Shown in pieces: positions 11,229 through 22,800 of a stretch of 64,000 bases of DNA. The notes under the pieces were generated by a model that worked only from the letters and a program-made list of their open reading frames with translations, was not told where the DNA came from and made no database searches. The DNA is taken from contig JAKSXM010000272.1 of assembly GCA_022575985.1 (NCBI GenBank), positions 22,750,501 to 22,814,500 of the forward strand, written 5' to 3'. How positions within the stretch are numbered: position 1 is the stretch's first letter; every line of letters begins with the position of its first letter. The stretch is from Anagrus nilaparvatae (taxonomy: Eukaryota > Arthropoda > Insecta > Hymenoptera > Mymaridae). The translations under genes were made by a program, and so were the position numbers.

Positions 11229-11640
11229 TTTTAACATGGATCATGTTCGATGGATGGGGTATTTGAAAAAATTTGGCTCGGTAGATGGGGGGTGAAATAC
11301 ACCGTTATTCAGAGCGGGGCGTAAATTTGTAAAATTGGAGTATATATAGGAGGCGTATATTTTTAAGTCTAAATTTACGTCCCGCTCTGAATAACCGTGT
11401 ATAGACGTTCTTAGGTGGGGTGGAAAATTGACGATCTTAGGGGTGGGGTGAAAAAGTAACATTTTTAAAGGGGGGGGGGGGGTTTAGAATATGTTCAATT
11501 TAGGGACTTAGAACAATTTGGAGTGAGCGTCAGGTACAAGAACTTAGAATACTTTAAGTTTATGGATTTAGGATAATTTATATTTCAGGATTTATTGTAA
11601 TTTCGGTTTTTGGATTAACTCTTTCCTGAGGAATTGCCCC
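11229..11640 (+). repeat. CATGGAACATGTT-type repeat interrupted by a 100-bp MITE
   Basis: AACATGGATCATGTTCGATGG starts the copy, with the G-rich GTGAAA units and the GGACTTAGAATA tail. It is split at 11298 by the small element at 11300-11399. The uninterrupted relative at 33538-33720 shows the pre-insertion sequence. Confidence 0.7.
11300..11399. mobile_element. 100-bp MITE with TA target duplication
   Basis: Terminal inverted repeats of about 30 bp (CACCGTTATTCAGAGCGGGG at the left, the complement with one or two mismatches at the right, ending CCGTG). It is flanked by TA on both sides (11298-11299 and 11400-11401). Comparison with 33600-33615 (GAAATATTGACG) supports a TA duplication, as for Tc1/mariner-type MITEs. 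Confidence 0.75.
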
Positions 11641-12039
11641 CCACCACAAGTCACGTGATACACCCTTTACGCAGTTTATTTTACTTTATTTATATAATAT
11701 ATTAATTTATTTAAAATAAAATACTTGATAAATCCTTTGTAAATAACTAATATTTTATTATTTAACTCATTAACGCCGGGGCGGAGAGTTTTGGAAATGC
11801 GCAAAAATAAGTATATTTCCTTATAGATAAGTGGCTAAAAAGTTTATCCTTATAATAAAATTTCCTGCTCTTTTAGAATCTGATATTAGTTTTCACCTAC
11901 AACCCTTAAAAATACCCCAAAAACGGGGGTGAAAGGGGTAGGTCAGGCATTATTAGGAAATGCTTGGAAAAATCAATAAAAAAAGTATCAAATTTTATTG
12001 AAAAATATTTAAAACTAATATTTTTTATGCAAATTTAAT

Positions 12040-12556
12040 TAAACTTCGTATACATTGAGGTCTCATTCATTTTGGCCCTATTTACAACCCTTAAAAGGGT
12101 GGCTAGGGGGGGTACTCCAGTCAAAATACGGGATTGGTTGTATTTATCACTGGCAAACACCAGATTTATTCTACTATAAGTTTTTTGGCTCGCTGAACAC
12201 GAAAATAGGAGTTATTTGGCAGAGAAATTGGCGCTTCACCCTTAAATTTGCAAAAACTACCCCAAAAAAGGGGTGTTTTTGCTATTTTCGTACTTCTAGC
12301 ATCCAGGATATGCCCGTATAGGTTTTTTCGGTCGCTAATCAAGAATTTCGACTTCTTTTTTATAAATAATTAAAATTTCACCCCTAAATTGGCTAAAACT
12401 ACCCCTAAAAGGGGTGTTTTTGATATTTTCGTACTTTTAACATCCAGGATATGCCCATATAGGTTTTTTAGGTCGCTAATCAAGAATTTCGACTTCTTTT
12501 TCATAAATAATTAAAATTTAACCCCTAATTTGGCTAAAACTACCCCTAACAGTCCA
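12040..12556 (+). repeat. GGTCGCTGAACACG / ACCCCTAAA dispersed repeat
   Basis: Contains ACTCCAGTCAAAATACGGG, TTGGCTCGCTGAACACGAAA, then three rounds of TTGGCTAAAACTACCCC plus AAAAGGGGTGTTTTTG and TTTCGTACTT. Related copies lie at 49891-50915 (as a foldback), 53145-53525 and a short piece at 20529-20575. Just upstream, 11764-11800 holds one half of the CTCATTAACGCC-type inverted repeat seen complete at 51799-52020. The repeat ends at the palindrome junction at 12560. Confidence 0.7.
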
Positions 12557-12560
12557 CAAG

Positions 12561-13112
12561 ACAAAATTGTCTTTCCACATCAAAAGATTTCATTTTACTT
12601 TTACAGAGATCTGAGTCAACTATTGTTAAACAAACTGCTCTTAATTGATTTGGGCTAGGACCATCAAATTTTTCTTCTCCCCAACCAGTTACAAGAGCTA
12701 AATCTCCGGCTTTTAACTTGCAACAAGAATCAAAAAGTTTTATAGGCTGAACATTTGATTTTTTATTAAAAATGAAGGGCTTATCAACTTTGATAAGAGC
12801 AATATCGTTACCAGTACATGCTTTATTATTATCATAGTTTTCATGTATAATGAATTTGTCAACATTACGATGTTCTCCATTGCTATTACGAAATGAAGTA
12901 CCACCATGAATCGTTATAAACGAAAAATCATTTTCGTCATTTATTTTATTTATTAAACAATGAGCAGCTGTCAAAATGTAGTATTCTGAAATAATGCTAC
13001 CTCCACAAAAGTGGATACCATTTTTTCGTAAACTAACCTGGTAAGGATAATTTTCAATTTCAACTTCAATACCTCCAGCAATACGATGTGTTGCAAATAT
13101 ATTATATTGACC
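12561..13112 (-). pseudogene. Truncated serine protease copy
   Basis: The same S1 protease as at 8464-9258. His and Asp of the triad are present, and the amino acids are identical from TAAHC to VERQFC. The copy stops at 12561, so the active Ser, S1 pocket and C-terminal third are absent and the frame runs into a stop three codons later. It is a product of the palindrome junction and should be non-functional. Confidence 0.9.
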
Positions 13113-13656
13113 TTTAACATTAAAATTTGTTACAGTAAAATTGTAAATTCACAAAAGTATAAAAAGAATGATTTTTTACTTGAAATTTTCCTCGTCAAAA
13201 AATAAATAAATAGTTGAATCATGTCATTTTTCCATCAACACTTTAAATTATACTAAAATTTATCTAAAAACTCAAATTCTAATATTATTCACAATTAATG
13301 CTGCGTCTATTTACCCAAAAATTATATATAAATAACCTTAAAACATCTTTAACTTTTTTTTCAAAGAATTTCATATATTATTAGTATGTATTAATTTTTA
13401 TTTTTTTTTTAATGCACTGAATCTGAAAAAAAGTACTTTTGATTAAGGTTAATTTTATTTGAGGTTAATTATTATTATTTTTTTTTTTTTATTGAGTTAA
13501 ATTAATTAAGAATCAGAGGAAAGTTTCCCACTTTCTTTATTTAATTTAGAATGGTTAGACATAAAAACTTTTTAAATTTAATAAAAAGAACACAAGATAC
13601 TCTTTGTTTATTCCAATGCGCCTTCTGTGCTTAGAAACGCAGGGCTCAATGTTATA

Positions 13657-14656
13657 TGTTAAATTTAAAGAAGCCTTATGAATTATTGTTGTTCCTTTGT
13701 CTTACGTATGAGGTGACCCTAAAAAGGGCCGTTTGGTTTTTTTTTTTGTAAAATCGATGCGTGACCTCAGCCACGCGCTAAAAATAATAAATTCACAAAC
13801 ACACAATGATCAAACACATGAAATGGCAAGCAAACTCTCATACAAAATCACACAAATTTAAAAGTAAAAACTCACAGTCAATTCCAAAGTTGAGCAACTC
13901 GTGCTCAGGCGATGTCTCCTGGCCAGGAACTGTAAACCACCTCTTCGAGCCTACGAGCTTGGAAATTGCACCAAGCGAGATACCAATAATAGCTTACGAG
14001 CTATTCCAATGTTGAAAAAGGAAGTCCAAATCCACACACCAATTTCACCAAGAGCAGTCAAACAGCAAGCCAAGCGTTCAAGATCCACACCAACACCAAA
14101 TACACCAAGCGCAGTCAAAAGGCAAAGCGTCAAATTCGCAGCGTCGAGGCTGAAGTCAGAACAGCGAATACTGCTCCAGCCAATATCGCGGTTATATTTA
14201 TAGACCTCCCCCGTCTTAGTCGCGCGCGCGAAAAAACCGTTATAAATTTTGCGATAGCTGCTAGAGCAAAAGGAGCTAAGGCAATAGCAAAGGAAATGAT
14301 ACTGCAGCAAGAGCAAAGGGAGCCAAGGCAATAGCAAAGGAGATGCCACTGCCGCAAGAGCAAAGGGAGCCAAGGCAATAACAAAGGAGATGCCACTGCC
14401 GCAAGAGCAAAGGGAGCTAAGGCCATAGCAAGGTCACTGTCGCTAGAGCAAAGGGAGCAAAGACCAATACTAATCACCGCGAAGCTAAGTTTGCATGGCA
14501 AAGCTAAGTGAAAGGCTAAGAGCGCCCGAGCTCGCCGGAGTGGCAAGGCTATGTGAAAGGCTGAGAAGGCCCGAGCTCGCCAGAGTGCCAGGAACAACTC
14601 ATATAATTTTACTTTTTATTTTTATTATTTTCTTTTTTTATTGGCTAAAAGAAACA
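13657..14656. mobile_element. Solo LTR (1000 bp) with 5-bp target duplication
   Basis: The insert begins TGTTAAATTT and ends AAAGAAACA (TG..CA ends, TGTT/AACA inverted). It is flanked by TTATA at 13652-13656 and 14657-14661. The left palindrome arm keeps the empty site (..CAATGTTATAAAATAGG.. in complement), so this is a true insertion. A TATA-like TTATATTTATA lies near 14190. At 14281-14460 there are four tandem copies of a 47-bp unit (GCAATAGCAAAGG..). A 5-bp duplication and TG..CA ends fit Ty3/gypsy or BEL/Pao LTRs. Open frames here come from the tandem repeat and are not genes. Orientation is undetermined. Confidence 0.85.
14281..14460 (+). repeat. 47-bp tandem repeat, four copies, inside the solo LTR
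   Basis: Units start at 14281, 14328, 14375 and 14422, each about 47 bp, containing GCAAGAGCAAAGGGAGC. The last is divergent. The region is GC-richer than its surroundings. Confidence 0.85.
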
Positions 14657-15630
14657 TTATAAAATAGGGTTTTTTCAAAATCTTCCATAAACGCTGTAAC
14701 CTTGCAAATTAACCAAAATACTTCCGGTTGTTCTCATTTTCTCCGTATGAGTACCATATTTTAATTTTCGTCAGCTGCAATGCTCCATTGCCTATTCTCT
14801 CATCGCTACAGTCAATAAACCAAATGCCCATTTTCGGACCGAAATGACCAATTTGTAAATTGCTGCCAAAATTGCAGTTTTCAATAAAAATAGGTCTTGT
14901 ATGTCTCAAAAATGTTGTATTAGCTCTAGGTTTCGAAAAATGCTTTAATCGCTTCTTTTTGATTACTCATGTAGCAGATATGATAATTTAAAGACAGGAT
15001 ACATCTAAAGCTAAAAGAACGAGTAAGAAATTTTTGGAAACTTAGAATTTAAACAAAATTTTTGAGACCTGTAAAACAATTTAGGCAGCAATTTAAAAAT
15101 TAGTCATTTCGGCTCAAAAATGGACATTTGGTTTATTGACAATGGCGATGAGAGAATAGGTGCAAGGAGCATTGCGGTTGACGGTAATTAAAAGATGGTA
15201 CTTATACGAAAAAAATGAGAACAACTGGAAGTATTTTGGTTTGTTTTCGAGGTTACAGCGTTATATAGAAGATTTCGAAAAAACCCTATTTTATAACGTT
15301 AAGCCTTGCGCTTCTAAGCCCAGAAGGCGTGTTTGAATAAACAAAGGCTATACTTGTGTTCTTTTCAACATATTAAAGTCATCCATAACTATAGATTGTA
15401 ATTTGGCGACCCAAATGTTACGGTCTCCCCTTGTTAGTAAATAAGTTATACGATATAAAAATATATTTGAAAGTTAATAAAATACAATGAAATTACTTCA
15501 ATATTATATATAGATTAATTTAAATTAAAGATACAAAGGAAATATGAAGATAAAAATATATAAAATTTTAAATACATTAAAATTGCTTTAAAATGCTTAT
15601 ATTAAGGAGTAAAAGAGAATTTTATAACAG

Positions 15631-16445
15631 CCTTGAGTTATTAATTTTTAAACATTGAAAAAATAAGGTTAGCGGAATGCTACTTGTGACTAGCGGAATT
15701 TTTCTACTAAAATAATCGCAAATGAGATGAAACGTAAAAAAAATTTTTAAAAAATTTCTTATTTTTTTTTTTAAGTTTTTTTTCATCGCAACATTGCGCG
15801 CATATTCTAAATAAGCGAAAAGCTTTTTTTATCAATTTTCTGTATGTTTCAGATTATTTTCAATCATTTGAGCAAAAGGAAAAATTCCGCTAGCCACAAG
15901 CGGCACACAGTATGGCAAAATGGACAAAAATCGCTATTAGACTGAGTTTTTCAGCTATCGACTTGAAACCTGTTTTGAACAGCTTTAAAATAAGCCTACT
16001 TTCACGCCACACTGCGGATTTTTCGAACTTTTTATATTTAATTAGCCTATTTACTAAAAATGCATTTTATATGAGACTCTAAAATATGCAAAAATTATGA
16101 TTCTATATTTTTTAACTTAAAAATATTTTGTAATATATATATATATATGTATATATATAATGCAGGATTTATATAAAAAAATTTCCCGTTGATTTTAGAG
16201 TGCAAAAATGTAGAAAGTAAAAATTTCGATAAATGAATAGGTCGTGTATACAGGCTAATTGATATAAAAAATTTCGAAAAATCTGTAGTGAAGCATGAAA
16301 GCTCACTTTTTTTAAAGTCGTTCAAAACAGTTTTCAAGTCGATAGCACTAAAACTCAGTCCAAAAGCGATTTTTGTCCATTTGACCACATTGTGCGGCAA
16401 TCCGATAACCTTATTTTTTCAATGTTGAAAAGTTAATAAGTCAAG
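15631..16445. mobile_element. Foldback element, right-arm copy
   Basis: Reverse complement of 6139-6955 with the same terminal AACATTGAAAAAATAAGG boxes and AT-repeat centre (16130-16160, slightly different length). Confidence 0.8.
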
Positions 16446-16696
16446 ATTAATAAATATGAAAAGATCTTAACAAAAATGGATATTTTTTGAGATCAATTCA
16501 GATCTAGAAAATTTCAATATCAGATCTAACCCACAGGATAGTGAATACACTGACGTAGTAAAAGAACTTACAATTAATAATTTAAACTATAATACAAAAT
16601 AAACAAATAATGACTCAGTTTTAAACCAGCTCACTCAAAATATGATAGTGTTTAAAACCTCACATATCAACCTTGGAAAATTTGTTTAATTTTTAA

Positions 16697-19285
16697 TTAT
16701 TTATTTATTTATTTATTTAATATACAGAATCAGTGATCCCAAAAAATCATTACAATATAAATTTATTAATTACATTTTACAAAAGAATTTTTATAAGAGT
16801 TTTTATAAGCAGAGTAAACAAAAAATATGTTAGTTAAAATAAAAAATATTAATATCTTGAAAGTATATAGAGAAAGAAAAATATAAGTTTTTAATTAACT
16901 ATTATGGTTAGTTGTAGTATAGTCTAATATCACAAATTAACAAAAGTAATTCAAGTATAATTCAATATCTTGCAAGTGAGACCTCTAACAGTATAAATAG
17001 AATCACCAAACACATCAAACAGATCTTTATTCTCATTATAAGTATTACAAATTTTTATTGAGACCGATTTGTTTGAGAATTTATTCAAATGATAAGGCGT
17101 TTCAAAGACATAATTAAGAGATCTAAGACTGCGTTGTGGCACACGAAAAAGCAGTTTTGATAATATAGATTCAGAATCAATAAAATTATTAACAATTTTA
17201 CTAAGATAGGTTAGGTCAGTTTTCTTTATGGCACTATTAATTGTGGCAGTATCCAGCATTGTTGCAATAGCAAGATAGTCATGATCTATGATTTGCATAG
17301 GCATCCCTATCCTGTAAGCAACAAACCTGAAGAACTTATGGTTAAGTGCTTCAAGTTGCTTCAATTGCCCTTTATTTAAAGACCCCCAAATTTGAGAGCC
17401 ATACATATTATACCATTATATATATAAGAAAAATAGACTCTTCTAAATACATCAACAGATCTGAAATCCCTTGTATATCTTTTTAAAATATTTATAATTT
17501 TTGTCACCTTTAGCTACAATAAAATCAATATGATTTTGGAAGGTTAATGTTGAATAAAAATAAATGCCAAGATCTTTAATGACAACATTTCGATTCAACA
17601 CATTGTCATTAATTTTATAATCATATTCAACGATTCTTTTTTTGCCATAAGTAACAGCTGAGCATTTTTTATTTCCATAAGTAACAGCTGAGCATTTTTT
17701 TGTTTCCAATATCATATTGTTCCCATTGCACCATTCATTAACACTAGACAGATCATTTTGCAACATTATAAAATCATCATAAGCTCTAATATATTTATAC
17801 AGTTTAAGGTCATCAGCAAAGAGTAGGAATTTAGAATGCTGTATAGAGTACTTAATATAATTAATGTAAATAAAAAATAGAAGTGGTCCAAGGTTAGATC
17901 CTTGGCCAACTCCAGAAGTAACAATAATTTCATCAGTCGATACAACATTTTCAATTCTCACTCTTTGCGTTCTTCCAATTAGAAGAGATCGAAACCACTT
18001 TAATAAATTGCTATGAATCTAATTTATTAATTAAAATATTACAGTGAACTTTGTCAAACGCCCACTGAAAGTCTGTGTATATTATGTCAGTATTATAACC
18101 TTCACATGAATTATACACAATATCATCAACCAGAACATTTAAATTGGTAAAAGTCGATCTTCCCACTAAAAAACCATGTTGTTCATCAATAATATTCCCA
18201 ACTACATACTTATAAAGCCTTTCATGAACTAATTTTTCAAAGATCTTAGCTAAAACAAATTTTTACTAAAGGTCTGTAGTTAGATACATCATGAATATCA
18301 CCATTCTTAAAAGCTGGTGTTATGAATGATTTTCTCCACAGGTCTGGGTAAATACCCAGTCTAATGAAAAGATTAAATAGATCAGTAGTTGGCTTCAGGA
18401 GTACAACTTTACAGTTCTTTATAAGTAAAATATGAACATAGTCTGGACCAACACTTAAGTTGTCAGCCAAGCTATCAATACAATCACTAACTTCCTGCTC
18501 CGTAAAAACCAAATTACTAATACTATTATTTGTGATAGTAACAACATTTCTATAAGTTAAGCTACTTTTAGTGTAAACACTTTCAAATTTTTTAGCAAAT
18601 AAATTCACTGTATCATTAAGATTATTAACTATTACATTATCTAATTTCATTATGGTCGGGATATCACATTTATCATTTTGACTTTTTATATAATTGTAAA
18701 AGCCAGTCGGCTTATTAATTATGTTTGACTCAACATTCTTTTTGTACTGTAAATCATCCCTATCAATTAATTTCTTACAGTTACTACGCAATTCTTTAAA
18801 TAAATTATAGTAATAATCAGAACGATCATATCTTTTATAATTATAATGCATATAATTTTGATTTTTAATTTTTAATTTTAATTCTTTGGAAAAATAGGTA
18901 GGAAAATTATTATTAAAATTTTTGGTATAAGGAACATAGGTTTCAATTGACTTACGTATAAGATTAATAAATTTTTCTAAGTTACAATTTATATCAACAT
19001 CAGGATCAATGATCTCGCTAACTTTGTTATCAGAAGGGAACTTAATAATGAGATTAAAATCAGCTTTATTAAAATTCCGAATTGGTGATTTTTCATTGAA
19101 AGAAATATTATATGAAATACTAATAACAATTTCTAATGGATAATGAGTAGAATAATTATCATTAAATAATCCAATGGTCTTATTTAAATTTACAATCTTT
19201 TTTATAAATAAAAATATATCCAGGGTATTTCCATAACTGTTAACAAGATCATTAAACTGATATAATTTATAAAGTTCACATAAAT
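16697..19285 (-). mobile_element. Broken Jockey/CR1-like LINE, right-arm copy
   Basis: Mirror of the LINE at 3321-5888, with RT pieces at 18246-19265, 17452-17961 (GVGQGSNLGPLLF, FADDLKLY) and 16951-17406. It shares the frameshift near 18246, so that break predates the duplication. It differs in having a short internal duplication at 17640-17700 (TAAGTAACAGCTGAGCA repeated). That duplication changes the frame downstream of the RT core. The AAAT tail is at 16697-16720. Confidence 0.85.
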
Positions 19286-19434
19286 AATTATAATATTTTA
19301 AAAGTGTACTTTATTAAAAAAACTTGTTGACGAAAAGTTTCAACCAAGAAATTTTTAATTATAATATTTTAAAAGTGTACTTTATTAAAGAAACTTGTTG
19401 TCCTGACTCCCACTTCAAATTATTCTAAGTCCCT

Positions 19435-19590
19435 AAATCAAAAATATTCCAAGTCGATTTCACCCCCCCCCCTAAAAACGTCAATTTTTCACCCCCCTAA
19501 AAACGTCACTTTTTCACACCACCCCTGCCGAGCCAAACTTTTTCAAATACCCCATTTAATGAACATGTTCCATGTTAATACTGCTTACAA
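19435..19590 (-). repeat. CATGGAACATGTT-type dispersed repeat, right-arm copy
   Basis: Mirror of 2998-3200. The palindromic GAACATGTTCCATG box is at about 19560-19576 and the G-runs are read as C-runs. Confidence 0.75.
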
Positions 19591-19632
19591 TTTACCAAAG
19601 TCTTGCGTTTCAAGGTGTTATGCAAATTTTTT

Positions 19633-19879
19633 TTAAAACAATTTTCTAAGGAACATAAAATACGATACTGATTTTCTTATAACCTGTAAAAATAAGTTTA
19701 TAATTAGTACGTAAATCTTTATTAAATAAAAAATATAATATTAATATACCTGAGTATAAACTTCCATGGTTACTGGTATAAAAAATGCATCAACTTTAAG
19801 AGGTTTTGTACATCTCTGCATCATCATAAGTATTAACTTTTTTGATTTAATAGAAGCATCTTCCCAATTCGCAAAGTAT
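19633..19879 (-). CDS. Odorant receptor exons 8-9 (C-terminus)
   Basis: Exon 8 (19879-19750) follows TTGATTCTAG and reads YFANWEDASIKSKKLI.., then MQRCTKPLKVDAFFIPVTME. It ends CAG before GTATAT. Exon 9 (19683-19633) follows TTTTTACAG and reads VIRKSVSYFMFLRKLF stop. This is the conserved OR C-terminus. The palindrome edge at 19820 lies inside exon 8. Confidence 0.85.
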
Positions 19880-22800
19880 CTAGAATCAAGAAATTATATA
19901 TAATTTTAGAGCATATTGGATAACTTGAAAAAATGAAGCTTTAATCCAAAATTGAATAAAAAAAATTGTCAAGTTATATGAGCTTTAAATGACAGCTGCA
20001 GGCCTATTCTGTATTTGATTCATACTGTTTTCACGTGAAATATAAGCGTGAAAACACGTGAAAGCATGCAATTTTAGGTTAAAAGTACGTGAGTCGAAGG
20101 AAATTAGTTATTGAAAATGTGAGCTCCTAATTTTAGGTTAGATTTTATTGCGAAAATACTCTGAAATTGATTCCCTTATAACCGAACTTTATTCGCGTTA
20201 TACGAATGAATGAAAACCTATAACGAAAACTTAAAATTCGATTCGATAAAACCTTTCTAAAATAGATTTCCTGACTAGGTTAATTGAATTAATTGTAAAA
20301 AATTAAAAATTCTGCAAAATATTAATATTTACTGTTATAATATATTTGTAAATTTAATTACATCTTTTTAATATTTGAAAATGTAAAGCATCATTTAAAA
20401 AAGCCTCACATAAATGAAACAAAGAATAAAATAGTCTTTGGCCACGATACTTTAAACCAATTTTTCTTTATTCTATTAAACAATTATGTTATATTCTTTA
20501 TTTTAAAGCGTTATATACTACACTCAATATGCGGGTTGTTTTTTTGGGTCGCTGATCACGAATTTCAGGGTTCTGTATTTAAGGTGTTAGAATACTAAAA
20601 ATTTATGATAACAGAAATGAATGAAACTTATAAAATATAAAGATAAAGTCTTTAAAAAATGAAATAAACTTTCTTTGACAACTTTGGTTGCCTAATTATT
20701 ATTTAATCAAGAAAAAAGTGTAGGTAGTTTAGCATTGCTCTTATGGAAAATCATCTTTGGAGCTTGTGAAAAGTATGATTGCGATTACACAGATTAATGA
20801 AACTTAAATAATATGGTAAATAAAAGCTCAAAGATTATATTTCCAATTTGTTTTACTTGTTTCATTGCATAATTATTAACCCTCCGTGGTGCTCTAACAA
20901 AAATAACCACGTAGTTATACCCCCTGGCTCAGAGAGTTATTTCAGGGAGTTAACTCCCTAAAACAGGGAGTTAACCACCTAAAACAGAGAGTTAAACTCC
21001 CTGATTTAGAGAGTTAACTCCCTGATTTAGGGAGTTAACTCCCTGAAATTTCTGTCATCTCCACGAATACCTTCGGGATGAAAATGGACCGTACGAGGGA
21101 AAACTGATATCCTGGAGGCGTAAATTTTAAATTTTCATCCAAAACAATTTTCCAATTTTCCAAAATGGCGGACCAGAAAAAATAAAAATAAAGACTTTCT
21201 ACATTACCTGGGGGTTTTCGGGGTCGAGAAAAACGTTTTTATGAATGAAAATTTTGATTTTTTAGCCCCAACATATTTTCCAATTTTCCAAGATGGCGGA
21301 CCAGAAAAAATCAAAATAAAGACTTTCTACATTACCTGGGGGTTTTCGGGGTCGATAAAAACGTTTTTATGAATGAAAATTTTGATTTTTTAGCCCTAAC
21401 ATATTTTCCCATTTTCCAAGATGGCGGACCAGAATAAATCAAAATAAAGACTTTCCACATTACCTAGGGGTTTTCGGGGCCGAGAAAACCTATTTTATGA
21501 ATGAAAATTTTGATTTTTTTGCCCCAACATATTTTCCAATTTTCCAAGATGGCGAACCAGAAAAAATAAAAATAAGGACTTTCTACATTACCTAGGGTAT
21601 TTTCGGGGCCGAGAAAACCGATTTTATGAATGACAATTTTTATTTTTTTGCCCCAACATATTTTCCAATTTTCCAAGACGGCGAACCAGAAAAAATAAAA
21701 ATAAAGACTTTCTACATTACCTAGGGGTTTTCAGAGCCGAGAAATCCGTTTTAATGAATGAAAATTTTTATTTTTTTGCCCCAACTTATTTTCCAATTTT
21801 CTAAGATGGCGGACCAGAAAAATAAAAATAAAGACTTTCTTCATTACCTAGGGTCCGCCATGTTCGAAAATTGTAAAATATGTTGGGACAAAAAAATCAA
21901 AATTTTCTTTCATAAAATCGGTTTTCTCGGCCCCGAAAATACACTAGGTAATGTAGAAAGTCTTTATTTTGATTTTTTCTGGTCCGCCATCTTGGAAAAT
22001 TGGAAAATATGTTGGGGCAAAAAAATAAAAATTTTCATTCATAAAATCGGTTTTCTCGGCCCCGAAAACCCCTAGGTAATGTGGAAAGTCTTTATATTGA
22101 TTTTTTCTGGTCCGCCATCTTGGGAAATTGGAAAATATGTTGGGGCAAAAAAATCAAAATTTTCATTTATAAAATTGGTTTTCTCGGCCCCGAAAACCCC
22201 TAGGTAATGTAGAAAGTCTTTATTTTGATTTTTTCTGGTCCGCCATCTTGGAAAATTGGAAAATATGTTAGGGCTAAAAAATCAAAATTTTCATTCATAA
22301 AAACGTTTTTCTCGACCCCGAAAACCCCCAGGTAATGTAGAAAGTCTTTATTTTGATTTTTTCTGGTCCGCCATCTTGGAAAATTGGAAAATATGTTGGG
22401 GCTAAAAAATCAAAATTTTCATTCATAAAAACGTTTTTCTCGACCCCGAAAACCCCCAGGTAATGTAGAAAGTCTTTATTTTTATTTTTTCTGGTCCGCC
22501 ATTTTGGAAAATTGGAAAATTGGAAAATTGTTTTGGATGAAAAATTAAAATTTACGCCTCCAGGATATCAGTTTTCCCTCGTACGGTCCATTTTCATCCC
22601 GAAGGTATTCGTGGAGATGACAGAAATTTCAGGGAGTTAACTCCCTAAATCAGGGAGTTAACTCTCTAAATCAGGGAGTTTAACTCTCTGTTTTAGGTGG
22701 TTAACTCCCTGTTTTAGGTAGTTAACTCCCTGAAATAACTCTCTGAGCCAGGGAGTATAACTACGTGGTTATTTTTGTTAGAGTGCAGGTGTAACGATAT

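Larger units (their letters stand above)
13589..15370. mobile_element. Right-arm copy of the 390-bp-arm foldback, split by a solo LTR
   Basis: Mirror of 7222-7993. The arm is interrupted after CAATGTTATA at 13656 and resumes at 14657 with TTATAAAATAGGG. The other half runs to about 15370 (CTTGTGTTCTTTTC). Confidence 0.75.
12561..19820 (-). repeat. Right arm of giant palindrome
   Basis: Reverse complement of 2758-9015 plus a 1000-bp solo LTR. The inner edge at 12561 falls inside the protease reading frame and abuts unrelated ACCCCT-type repeat. The outer edge at 19820 runs on without a break into OR exon 8 and its upstream intron. So the outer side looks native here, while the inner side is a junction. 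Confidence 0.93.

Noticed and set aside
14130..14597. 155-codon minus-strand ORF rich in Ala, Leu, Pro and Ser
   Set aside because: It is the 47-bp tandem repeat of the solo LTR read in one frame; no domain, no homologous counterpart in the left arm.
20950..21050. GGGAGTTAACTCCCT series as a CRISPR or operator array
   Set aside because: It is mirrored at the other end of a foldback element, so it is part of the element's arms.
21464..22075. Repetitive ORFs reading WKICWGKKIKIFIHKIGFLG
   Set aside because: They arise from the 121-bp tandem units of the foldback on both strands and carry no known domain.
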